From the NCBI RefSeq assembly GCF_003851545.1, contig NZ_BHVX01000009.1, positions 62,001 to 126,000 of the forward strand: a stretch of DNA of 64,000 nucleotides, read 5' to 3'. The stretch comes from Ralstonia sp. SET104 (lineage in GTDB: Bacteria > Pseudomonadota > Gammaproteobacteria > Burkholderiales > Burkholderiaceae). Of the stretch, positions 8,572-16,791 are shown piece after piece. Below the pieces are notes generated by a model. That model ran no database searches. It saw only the letters and a program-made list of their open reading frames with translations, and was not told the origin of the DNA. The position numbers and the translations under genes were made by a program. How positions within the stretch are numbered: position 1 is the first letter of the stretch; the number at the start of each line of letters is the position of its first letter.

Positions 8572-10410
8572 TCAACCGGCTCGGGCGTCTTCTGTTTCTT
8601 CGGCCACGCGCTCGGGCTCGCGCGCCTGCATGCGCCACATCTGCGCGTAACGGCCTTGCGCGCGCAGCAACGATTCGTGCGTGCCGCGCTCGATGATGTG
8701 ACCGTGCTCCATCACCAAAATCTGGTGCGCGCGCACGATGGTGGACAGCCGGTGCGCAACGACCAGCGTGGTGTGGTTTTGCGCCAGACGCATCAACTCT
8801 TCCTGGATGGCGTGTTCGGTGCGCGAGTCAAGCGCGGACGTCGCTTCGTCAAATACGAGAATCGGCGGGCGCTTGAGCAACGTGCGTGCAATCGCCACGC
8901 GCTGCTTCTCGCCGCCGGAGAGCTTCAGGCCGCGCTCGCCGACTTGCGTCTCATAGCCATCGGGCAGCGATTCGACAAAGTGATGAATCTGCGCCGCGCG
9001 GGCGGCTTCGATTACCTCTTCGCGGCTCGCATCGGGGCGACCGTAAGCGATGTTGTAGTAGATGCTGTCGTTGAAGAGCACCGTGTCTTGCGGAACGATG
9101 CCGATGGCCGCACGCACGCTGGATTGCGTAACGTCGCGCAAGTCCTGGCCATCGATCTGAATAGCGCCGGACTTCACGTCATAGAAGCGGAACAGCAAGC
9201 GCGCCAACGTCGATTTGCCCGATCCGCTCTGCCCCACCACCGCGGTGGTCGTGCCGGCAGGAATCGTGAAATCCACATCGAACAGAATCTGGCGCTTGGC
9301 TTCGTAGCTGAAATCCACATGCGCGAATCGCACCTCACCAGCATGCACGGCCAGTGGCGGCGCATCGGGCTTGTCGGCCACCTCACGATTGGTCTGCAGC
9401 AGATTGAACATCCGGTCCATATCGGTTACGGCCTGCTTCAACTCACGGTAGATCACGCCCAGGAAGTTGAGCGGGATGTAAATCTGCAGCATCAGCGTGT
9501 TGACCAGCACGAGGTCACCCAGCGTCATGTGTCCGGCAGCCACGCCTTGTGTGGCGCGATACAGGATCAGGATGAGCGCCGTGGCCACGATCACCTGCTG
9601 GCCAAAGTTCAGCACCGACAGCGAGTTCTGCGAGCGGATGGCGGCCGCGCGGTAGTGCTTGAGATTCTCGTCATAGCGGCGGGCTTCGTAGTCTTCGTTG
9701 CCGAAGTACTTGACGGTCTCGAAATTGAGCAACGAATCGATCGCCTTCTGGTTGGCGCGCGAATCCAGCTCGTTCATCTTGCGGCGAAAGTGCGTGCGCC
9801 AGTTCGTCACCGTCACCGTAAAAACGATGTAGCTGACCAGCGCGCAGAACGTGATGAGCGCGAACCACGCGTCGTACTTTACGAAGAAATACGTGATGAC
9901 CAGGCCAACTTCCACCAGCGTCGGCAGGATGCTGTACAGCGAATAGGAGATGAGCGACTGGATGCCCCGCGTGCCGCGCTCGATGTCGCGGCTCATGCCG
10001 CCAGTCTGGCGCTCCAGGTGAAAACGCAGCGACAGCGCATGCAAATGCCGAAACACCTGCAGCGCGAGCGTGCGCACCGAGCTTTCCGTCACCTTGGCGA
10101 ACAGGATTTCGCGCAACTCGGAGAAGAGCGATGTCGACAGCCGCAGCAGCCCGTAGCCAATGATGATGCCGACCGGCACGACCAGCAGCGCGCGCGGGTC
10201 CGATGGCGACACGTTCATCGAATCGATGAGCCGCTTCATGACCATCGGCACGCCCAGGTTTGCCACCTTGGCAGCAATCAGAAACGACAGCGCCAGCCCC
10301 ACGCGCCACTTGTAGGCCATGAGATACGGCAACAGGCTCCTGATGGTGCGCCAATCACCGCGGGCAGCCCCAGGCGGAGGCGGTTCGGAAGAAGCGGGAA
10401 AGCGGCGCAT
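8572..10410 (-). CDS. ABC exporter, fused permease-ATPase (Atm1 / HMT1 type)
   Basis: This half-transporter of 612 residues has a six-helix membrane domain (residues 30-330) and a C-terminal ATPase with Walker A GQSGSGKST, signature LSGGEKQR and ILVFDEATSALD. The ETVKYFGNE segment in the membrane domain is characteristic of the Atm1/HMT1 branch, which exports glutathione-linked or Fe-S-related compounds and can aid metal tolerance. The ATG chosen has no clear ribosome-binding site. A GTG at 10449, preceded by AGGTGA, would add 13 residues. The substrate is inferred from family only. Confidence 0.88.
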   Translation of the reverse strand: MRRFPASSEPPPPGAARGDWRTIRSLLPYLMAYKWRVGLALSFLIAAKVANLGVPMVMKRLIDSMNVSPSDPRALLVVPVGIIIGYGLLRLSTSLFSELREILFAKVTESSVRTLALQVFRHLHALSLRFHLERQTGGMSRDIERGTRGIQSLISYSLYSILPTLVEVGLVITYFFVKYDAWFALITFCALVSYIVFTVTVTNWRTHFRRKMNELDSRANQKAIDSLLNFETVKYFGNEDYEARRYDENLKHYRAAAIRSQNSLSVLNFGQQVIVATALILILYRATQGVAAGHMTLGDLVLVNTLMLQIYIPLNFLGVIYRELKQAVTDMDRMFNLLQTNREVADKPDAPPLAVHAGEVRFAHVDFSYEAKRQILFDVDFTIPAGTTTAVVGQSGSGKSTLARLLFRFYDVKSGAIQIDGQDLRDVTQSSVRAAIGIVPQDTVLFNDSIYYNIAYGRPDASREEVIEAARAAQIHHFVESLPDGYETQVGERGLKLSGGEKQRVAIARTLLKRPPILVFDEATSALDSRTEHAIQEELMRLAQNHTTLVVAHRLSTIVRAHQILVMEHGHIIERGTHESLLRAQGRYAQMWRMQAREPERVAEETEDARAG

Positions 10411-10517
10411 GTGCGGTGCAATAAAATGACGGATTGTGTATTCTCCCACCGATCACCTGCGCGCGCCCCGCTCGCCACTGGGTTTCCCCTTCCGCTTCAA
10501 TGCTGCCCTGCATCATC

Positions 10518-10937
10518 ATGTCCGATACCCAAGCCGCCACTGAAACCGTCACGCTGCCCGCCGACAAGCAGCCCGCCGTGCGCGTGATGCCCATGCCTTC
10601 TGACGCCAACGTGCACGGCGACGTGTTTGGCGGCTGGATCATGTCGCAGGTCGACATTGCCGGGTCGATTCCTGCCGTGGTGCGCGCGAACGGCCGTGTC
10701 GCCACGATCGCGGTCAACTCGTTTGTCTTCAAGCAGCCCGTGTACGTGGGTGATCTGGTGAGCTTCTACGCCAACGTGGTCAAAACGGGGCGCACATCGA
10801 TCACCGTGGATGTGGAGGTCTATGCGCAGCGCATGCACGCCAACGGCCGCCACGCTACCGTCAAAGTCACGGAAGCCACGCTCACCTACGTCGCCACTGA
10901 CGAGACCCGCAAGCCGCGCGTGCTGCCGCCGCTCTGA
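10518..10937 (+). CDS. Acyl-CoA thioesterase, hotdog fold (YciA-like)
   Basis: This 139-residue single hotdog-domain protein resembles YciA, which hydrolyses a broad range of acyl-CoAs. The N-terminal block DANVHGDVFGGWIMSQVD contains the helix-lining GGWIM and the catalytic Asp region; NSFVFKQPVYVGDLVSFYA is the following strand. The start at MSDTQAATE was chosen over upstream codons because the protein then matches family length. It is divergent from the ABC exporter and ends at a strong terminator. Confidence 0.88.
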   Translation: MSDTQAATETVTLPADKQPAVRVMPMPSDANVHGDVFGGWIMSQVDIAGSIPAVVRANGRVATIAVNSFVFKQPVYVGDLVSFYANVVKTGRTSITVDVEVYAQRMHANGRHATVKVTEATLTYVATDETRKPRVLPPL

Positions 10938-10957
10938 ATCGGCAACGCTCAACAATA

Positions 10958-10987
10958 AACCCGGCCTAGGCCGGGTTCTCTTTTTTT
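10958..10987 (+). terminator. Rho-independent terminator after the thioesterase gene
   Basis: A perfect 20-base palindrome (10958-10977) is followed by CTC and T7. It lies between convergent genes; the T-run makes it strongest for the plus strand. Confidence 0.9.
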
Positions 10988-11004
10988 GTGCAGAAGCCGC
11001 GTGA

Positions 11005-11769
11005 TCAGTTGAATTTGGAGAAATCCGGACGGCGCTTCTCGAAGAACGCCGTGAACGCTTCACGCGCTTCCGGCGCGCGCAGCATCTCGCCAAACTGCTT
11101 GCCTTCTACCGACATGCGCTCAGCGATCTGCGGCGTGGCGCCCTCCTTCATCAGGCGCTTGGTTGCGCGCAGCGAAGCGGGCGGCAGCAACGTCAGCTTG
11201 CGTGCCTGCGTACGCACGAAAGCGTCAAGCTCGCCGGCCGGCAGCACGCGGTTCACCAGGCCCAGCTCGCGCGCTTCATTCGCGTCGAACGGCTCACCGA
11301 AGAGCAGTTTGTCGGCGGCGCGGTGATAGCCGGCCAATTGCGGCAGCAGCAGACTCGACGCGGCTTCCGGGCACAGGCCCAGTTGTGCGAACGGCATCGA
11401 CAGCTTGGCCGTTTCAGACGCATAGACGAGGTCGCAATGCAACAGCATGGTCGTGCCCACGCCAACAGCCGCGCCGCTCACCGACGCGATCAACGGCTTG
11501 GTGGCGGTGCTGATCGCCCGCAGGAACTGATGCACCGGAGCGCTCTCGTCCTTGGGCGGATTCTTCATGAAGTCTTCGAGATCGTTCCCGGCCGTGAACA
11601 CGCTCTCGTGGCCTGCCAGCACGATCACGCGGATGGCGGGATCGGTCTCGGCGGCCACCAGGGCATCGGCCAGCGTTTGGTACATCGCGGCCGTGATGGC
11701 GTTCTTGCGGTCCAGACGGTCAAAGGTGAGCGTCAGGACGCCGTCTGCGGTCTCGGTACAAATCGACAT
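11005..11769 (-). CDS. Enoyl-CoA hydratase/isomerase family protein
   Basis: This 254-residue crotonase-fold enzyme has the first oxyanion loop FTAGNDLEDF (near residue 60) and the second, SVSGAAVGVGTTMLLHCDL (near 100). The SxPFAQLGLCPEA stretch follows. Leu-Cys-Pro-Glu supplies one acidic residue near the active site, while the other usual glutamate position is not obvious, as in isomerase or PaaG-like members. TGGAGT precedes the ATG. It probably belongs to fatty-acid or aromatic acyl-CoA degradation, next to the fad operon. The precise substrate is unknown. Confidence 0.85.
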   Translation of the reverse strand: MSICTETADGVLTLTFDRLDRKNAITAAMYQTLADALVAAETDPAIRVIVLAGHESVFTAGNDLEDFMKNPPKDESAPVHQFLRAISTATKPLIASVSGAAVGVGTTMLLHCDLVYASETAKLSMPFAQLGLCPEAASSLLLPQLAGYHRAADKLLFGEPFDANEARELGLVNRVLPAGELDAFVRTQARKLTLLPPASLRATKRLMKEGATPQIAERMSVEGKQFGEMLRAPEAREAFTAFFEKRRPDFSKFN

Positions 11770-11796
11770 GAAAACTCCAAAGTGAAACCTGCGCCG

Positions 11797-12750
11797 CTAG
11801 ATTGGCACAGGGGAATCAGATAGATAACCGACGGAGAACGCGTTGGCCCCAACGTTCAACGCCACGGTCAGGCTCATCGGGGCGAGCAGCACTTCCACGC
11901 CGTGATCCTGGGCGGTCCGCATCAACGCTTGCACCGGCTCCATGCGGCGCACGGCGTCGAGCGAACCGGAATACGTGATCGCCACCACGGGCGTAGCCAA
12001 ACGCTCCTCGGTGATCATGGTTTCGGTGTGCGTGAGCAGGCGGCGGATGCCCTCATCGGAGCCGCGCACCTTGGCGATGGCGTCGGTCTCGCCACGGTGC
12101 ATATGAATGAGCGGGCGTACGTTGAACGCGGTGCCCATCATGTAGCGGCCCCAGGTGATGCTCTTCTCGCCCTTCTGCTTGGCGCGCGTGTACATGTACA
12201 GCAGCTCGTCTGGCACGAGATAGACGTGCGATGCGTCGCGCAGACGGTTCTCGATCACGTTCACCACATCACGCACCTCGGCGCCTTCGCGCAGCATGCG
12301 GGCGGCCTCGTGCACCATCAGCGCCTGGCCAGGTCCGATGGCACCGGTGTCCACCACCGTCAGCTCGAACAGGCCCGAGCGGCCAGCATCCTTGCGCGAC
12401 TTGAAGCTCTTGGCCGTGGTGCCCACCACCGCGCCGGTAGCGTGGCTGTAGAAATGGCTGCGCGAGCTGGCAATCGTCAGCAGCAGCGCGCGGTCGTGCT
12501 GCGTGACCACGTGCTTGAGCAGATAGTCTTCGATCTCGCGCTCGAGCAGCGGAATCGACTCGGCGTAGTGGTCTTGCTTGTCGACGAGGTACTTGCGGTA
12601 GAGCTGCGGCAGCGCTGCCTCGTCGCGGCGGTCTTCCACAAACTGGTCGCCCGCACGAATGCGGAACGGCACCACGCCCAAACCCAGTTGATCGATCATC
12701 GAGCGCGGCATATCGCATGCCGCGTCGGTCAACACGATTGTGTTACCCAT
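11797..12750 (-). CDS. DegV family fatty-acid-binding protein
   Basis: The 317-residue protein has the DegV fold: N-terminal IVLTDAACDMPRSMIDQLG (Thr-Asp-x-x-Cys/Ser), SSRSHFYSHATGAV in the middle and a C-terminal alpha/beta domain. DegV proteins bind a fatty acid; some present acyl chains to fatty-acid kinase FakA in Gram-positives. No FakA homologue lies nearby, so its role here is open. AGGAGG stands six bases before the ATG. Its neighbours are lipid-catabolism genes. Confidence 0.85.
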   Translation of the reverse strand: MGNTIVLTDAACDMPRSMIDQLGLGVVPFRIRAGDQFVEDRRDEAALPQLYRKYLVDKQDHYAESIPLLEREIEDYLLKHVVTQHDRALLLTIASSRSHFYSHATGAVVGTTAKSFKSRKDAGRSGLFELTVVDTGAIGPGQALMVHEAARMLREGAEVRDVVNVIENRLRDASHVYLVPDELLYMYTRAKQKGEKSITWGRYMMGTAFNVRPLIHMHRGETDAIAKVRGSDEGIRRLLTHTETMITEERLATPVVAITYSGSLDAVRRMEPVQALMRTAQDHGVEVLLAPMSLTVALNVGANAFSVGYLSDSPVPI

Positions 12751-12914
12751 CGCGCCCTCCTCTTGGTGCACCGCCGGTGGCCCGGTGGTGTGTCTCCTCT
12801 TGTGCGGAGTCGTGGCTCCGCTTCTATGGCGTGCCCGGTGGCCGGGCCGCAATCGTCGGCTCGCTTGGTTCTGTATTGCTGTGCGAGCCTGCGCAATCAT
12901 GCGTGGTGAGACAG

Positions 12915-12956
12915 GCGAAAAGCAAGCAGGGGGAAGGCCTTAAGCCTCCCCCTTGC
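12915..12956 (-). terminator. Terminator of the fad operon
   Basis: On the minus strand a bulged GC-rich stem (GCAAGGGGG...CCCCC..CTTGC, 12922-12956) just after the fadA stop is followed by TTTTC, ending the tetR-acd-fadB-fadA transcript. Confidence 0.75.
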
Positions 12957-12962
12957 GTGGGG

Positions 12963-14162
12963 TCACATGCGTTCGAAAATCCCGGCTGCGCCCATGCCGG
13001 TGCCAACGCACATCGTCACCATGCCGTACTTCAGGTTGCGACGGCGCAGGCCGTGCACGACGGTCGCCGCACGAATGGCACCGGTCGCGCCCAGCGGGTG
13101 GCCCAGCGCAATCGCGCCGCCCAGCGGGTTGATCTTGCTGGTGTCCAGGCCCAGGTCTTGAATGACCGCCAGCGACTGCGCGGCAAACGCTTCGTTCAGT
13201 TCGATCCAATCCAGCTGATCTTGCGTCAGGCCGCCCGCCTTGAGCGCTGCCGGAATCGCTTCCTTCGGGCCGATCCCCATGATCTCCGGCGGCACACCGC
13301 GCACCGCAAACGACACGAAGCGCGCCAGCGGCACCAGGTTGAACTGCTTGAGGATTTTTTCCGACACCAGAATCAGTGCGCCCGAGCCATCCGACGTTTG
13401 CGAGCTGTTGCCGGCCGTCACGCTGCCCTTGTTGGCGAACACGGCGCGCAGCTTGCCCAGACCCTCAACCGACGTGTCGGCGCGCGGGCCTTCGTCCAGC
13501 GACATGGTGCGCGTCTTGATGTCGACGGCGCCCGTGCCCAGGTTCGGAAACTTCTCGATGATCTCGATCGGCGTGATCTCGTCCTTGAACTCGCCGGTTT
13601 GCTGCGCGGCCAGAGCCTTCTGGTGCGAGGCCAGCGAGAACGCATCCTGCGCCTCACGCGAGATCTTCCATTGCTGGGCGACCTTCTCGGCGGTCAAGCC
13701 CATGCCGTAGGCAATGCCGACGTTCTCGTCGCGCGTAAAAATCTCCGGCGACATCGACGGCGAGTTGCCCATCATCGGCACCATGCTCATCGACTCGACA
13801 CCGGCGGCGATCATCACGTCGGATTCGCCCACGCGGATGCGGTCAGCAGCCATCGCCACCGCCGTCAAACCCGAAGCGCAGAAACGGTTGACGGTCACGC
13901 CACCCACGCTATTGGGCAGGCCGGCCAGCAGCGCGCCGATACGCGCCACGTTCAGGCCTTGCTGCGCTTCAGGAATCGCGCAGCCGACGATGGCGTCTTC
14001 AATGAGTGCCGGGTCCAGGTTCGGCACCTGAGCAACGGCGCTCTTAAGGATGGTCGCCAGCAGATCGTCCGGGCGCAGGTTTTTGAGCGCGCCCTTGGGC
14101 GCCTTGCCGATCGGGGAACGCGTCGCGGCGACGATGTAGGCGTCTTGCAGTTGTTTGGTCAT
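12963..14162 (-). CDS. fadA: Acetyl-CoA acyltransferase (3-ketoacyl-CoA thiolase)
   Basis: This 399-residue thiolase performs the last step of beta-oxidation. Thiolase landmarks are all present: nucleophilic Cys in VNRFCASGLTAV (near residue 92), NEAFAAQ, GGAIALGHPLGATG with the catalytic His, and the C-terminal Cys in CVGTGMGAAGIFE. It lies 30 bases after fadB with its own TGGAGT site. As the last gene of the operon, it should act on the 3-ketoacyl-CoA made by the FadB-type protein. Confidence 0.93.
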   Translation of the reverse strand: MTKQLQDAYIVAATRSPIGKAPKGALKNLRPDDLLATILKSAVAQVPNLDPALIEDAIVGCAIPEAQQGLNVARIGALLAGLPNSVGGVTVNRFCASGLTAVAMAADRIRVGESDVMIAAGVESMSMVPMMGNSPSMSPEIFTRDENVGIAYGMGLTAEKVAQQWKISREAQDAFSLASHQKALAAQQTGEFKDEITPIEIIEKFPNLGTGAVDIKTRTMSLDEGPRADTSVEGLGKLRAVFANKGSVTAGNSSQTSDGSGALILVSEKILKQFNLVPLARFVSFAVRGVPPEIMGIGPKEAIPAALKAGGLTQDQLDWIELNEAFAAQSLAVIQDLGLDTSKINPLGGAIALGHPLGATGAIRAATVVHGLRRRNLKYGMVTMCVGTGMGAAGIFERM

Positions 14163-14192
14163 GATGAACTCCAGTTCTGTCGTCGCAGCAAA

Positions 14193-16715
14193 TTAGTTAC
14201 GCACCGGCTTGCCCGTTTGGAGCATGCCCATGATGCGTTCCTGCGTCTTGGCGCTGCCCAGCAGATCGACGAACGCCTTGCGCTCCAGCGCCAGCAGCCA
14301 TTCTTCGTCCACCAGCGCGCCGGCTTCTACGTCGCCGCCGCACACAGCCTCGGCAATGCGCGAGGCGATCGTGAAGTCGTGCTGCGAGATAAAGCCGCCG
14401 TCACGCATGTTCACCAGCGACGCCTTGATGGTTGCGATGCCCGAACGGCCTGCCACCGGAATACCCACCGGACGCAGCGGCGCGCGGTAGCCCGAGTCGG
14501 CCAGCGCACGCACTTCGTTGCGCGCCACATGCAGCAGCTCGTGCACGTTGAAGACGATGGTGTCGGTCGGTTGCAAGTAACCGATCTTCTGCGCGTCCAG
14601 CGCCGAAGACGACACCTTGGCCATGGCCGCCGCCTGGAAGCGGTTGGTCAGGAATTGCAGGATGTTGGTGCTGCCTGCAGCCTGTGCCGCCTTGGCTGCT
14701 GCCAGTGCCGCTTCCTTCAGGCCGCCGCCGGCCGGCACCAGGCCCACGCCCACTTCCACCAGACCGATATACGTTTCCAGCGCAGCCACACGCTTGGCCG
14801 AGTGCAGCAGCAGTTCACAGCCGCCACCCAGCGCAATGCCCGACGCAGCGGACACGACCGGCACGCCGGCGTACTTCACGCGCATCATGCCGTCCTGGAA
14901 CTTCTTGACGAACGGCTCGATGCCCTTGGCGCCACCCATCATGAAAGCCGGCATGGCTTCTTCCAGGTTCGCACCTGCGGAGAACGGACCACCCGGCGCA
15001 CCCAGCTTGAGCGACGTCGGCTGCCACACTACCAGGCCCTTGTAACCGGCTTCGGCCAGGTCGATGGCACGCGTGATGCCGTCGATAACGCTCGGGCCGA
15101 TCGTGTTCATCTTGCTCTTGAACGAGACGATCAGCACATCGTCCTGACCAGCCGCATCGTCCACCCAGATGCGCACGGCATCGGTTTCTTCGATGGTCTT
15201 GCCGTAGGTGAGCGGGTTGACCGTAGTCGCGCCCTTGATCGGCGCGCGGAACACCTGGCGGCCGTACACCGGCAGGGTGCTGCGCGACAGGAAAGTGCCT
15301 TCGGTTGCCGATTTTGCCGACCACGAACCTTGCGCCGAATGCACACCGCCGTTGTCCGCCACCGGGCCCGAAAACACCCACTGCGGCAGCGCTGCGTTCG
15401 ACAGCGCCTTACCGGCTTCAATGTCTTCCTTCACCCACTCGGCCACCTGCTTCCAGCCGGCCTCTTGCCAGTCTTCGAACGGGCCGCTGTTCCAGCCGAA
15501 GCCCCAACGGATCGCCAGATCGACTTCCGCAGCCGAATCCGCAATCTGCTCCAGGTACACAGCGATGTAGTGGAACACGTCGCGGAACACCGCCCACAGG
15601 AACTGCGCCTGCGGATTCGTCGATTCACGCAGCAGCTTCAGACGCTCGGCCGGCTCTTTCTTCAGGATGCGTACGACCAGCTCGTCAGCTTTCTTGCCGC
15701 TCGGGCCGTACTGGCCGCTCTGCGGGTCCAGCACCTTGATGTCCTTGCCTTCTTTCTTGTAGAAGCCGGCACCGCTCTTCTGGCCCAGGGCACCTGCTTC
15801 CACCAGCTTGGCCAGCACGGGCGGCGTGGCGTAGACCGGCGCGAACGGATCATCCTTCAGGTTGTCCTGCATCGTCTTGATGACGTGCGCCATCGTGTCC
15901 AGGCCCACCACGTCCGCCGTGCGGAACGTCGCCGACTTGGCGCGACCCAGCTTCGAGCCGGTCAGGTCATCCACCACATCAAACGGAATACCGTACTTGG
16001 CCGATTCCGCAAACACCGCCAGGATCGAGAAAATGCCGACGCGATTGGCGATGAAGTTTGGCGTGTCCTTCGCGCGCACCACGCCCTTGCCGAGCGCGGA
16101 GGTGAGGAACGTTTCCAGCTTGTCGAGGATGTCACCACGCGTGTGTGCCGTCGGAATCAACTCGACCAGATGCATGTAGCGCGGCGGGTTGAAGAAATGC
16201 ACGCCGCAGAAGCGCGACTTCAGCTCGGCGTCAAAACCATCCGACAGTTCGGTGATCGACAAGCCCGACGTGTTCGACGCGAAGATCGCGTGCGGTGCGA
16301 TGTGCGGCGCGACCTTCTTGTACAGGTCGTGCTTCCAGTCCATGCGCTCGGCAATCGCTTCGATCACGAGGTCGCAATCGCGCAGCTTTTCGATGTCGTC
16401 TTCGTAGTTGGCGGCCTGGATCAGGTTGGCATCGTCTTTGATGCCCAGCGGCGCCGGCGACAGCTTCTTCAGATTCTCAATGGCCTTGAGCGCGATGCCG
16501 CTCTTCGCAGGAGAGGAAGCGGACGGGGCCCCTGCCCCGTCCTTGTCCTTGGCCGGAAGGTCGAACAGCGTGACGGGAACCTTGGCGTTGACGAGGTGCG
16601 CGGCAATCTGCGCGCCCATCACGCCGGCGCCCAGGACGGCCACGCGTCGGACGAGGAAGTTGGAGCGCTGGCCGGCCTGCAGCTGCGCGCTGGTGGAGAG
16701 TTCAGTGCGGGTCAT
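14193..16715 (-). CDS. fadB: 3-hydroxyacyl-CoA dehydrogenase / enoyl-CoA hydratase, dehydrogenase-first fusion
   Basis: This 840-residue enzyme catalyses the two middle steps of beta-oxidation. The NAD-binding motif GAGVMG is at residues 29-34 and the dehydrogenase catalytic His is in GVHFFNPP (His173). The C-terminal part carries a crotonase domain with SAGANLEEA, GIALGGGCEL and VEVGVGLVPAGGG. This order is the reverse of E. coli FadB and matches the FadN-like betaproteobacterial form. GAGGA precedes the ATG. A hairpin lies in the 76-base gap to the acyl-CoA dehydrogenase gene. Confidence 0.93.
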   Translation of the reverse strand: MTRTELSTSAQLQAGQRSNFLVRRVAVLGAGVMGAQIAAHLVNAKVPVTLFDLPAKDKDGAGAPSASSPAKSGIALKAIENLKKLSPAPLGIKDDANLIQAANYEDDIEKLRDCDLVIEAIAERMDWKHDLYKKVAPHIAPHAIFASNTSGLSITELSDGFDAELKSRFCGVHFFNPPRYMHLVELIPTAHTRGDILDKLETFLTSALGKGVVRAKDTPNFIANRVGIFSILAVFAESAKYGIPFDVVDDLTGSKLGRAKSATFRTADVVGLDTMAHVIKTMQDNLKDDPFAPVYATPPVLAKLVEAGALGQKSGAGFYKKEGKDIKVLDPQSGQYGPSGKKADELVVRILKKEPAERLKLLRESTNPQAQFLWAVFRDVFHYIAVYLEQIADSAAEVDLAIRWGFGWNSGPFEDWQEAGWKQVAEWVKEDIEAGKALSNAALPQWVFSGPVADNGGVHSAQGSWSAKSATEGTFLSRSTLPVYGRQVFRAPIKGATTVNPLTYGKTIEETDAVRIWVDDAAGQDDVLIVSFKSKMNTIGPSVIDGITRAIDLAEAGYKGLVVWQPTSLKLGAPGGPFSAGANLEEAMPAFMMGGAKGIEPFVKKFQDGMMRVKYAGVPVVSAASGIALGGGCELLLHSAKRVAALETYIGLVEVGVGLVPAGGGLKEAALAAAKAAQAAGSTNILQFLTNRFQAAAMAKVSSSALDAQKIGYLQPTDTIVFNVHELLHVARNEVRALADSGYRAPLRPVGIPVAGRSGIATIKASLVNMRDGGFISQHDFTIASRIAEAVCGGDVEAGALVDEEWLLALERKAFVDLLGSAKTQERIMGMLQTGKPVRN

Positions 16716-16748
16716 GGTGTCCTCGCGGGAGGTGAGGAAGAGACGATT

Positions 16749-16775
16749 GGGGCGACGGTCTGTGCGCGTCGCCCC
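16749..16775 (-). other. Intercistronic stem-loop between acd and fadB
   Basis: A perfect 9-bp GC-rich stem (arms 16749-16757 and 16767-16775, nine-base loop) without a U-tract lies between two genes of the same operon. It may set relative message stability of the upstream and downstream cistrons. Confidence 0.5.
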
Positions 16776-16791
16776 GGGGGATTGCGCCTGA

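Noticed and set aside
8446-10587. Plus-strand frame of about 713 codons
   Set aside because: Antisense to the Atm1-type ABC exporter, whose Walker and signature motifs are unambiguous.
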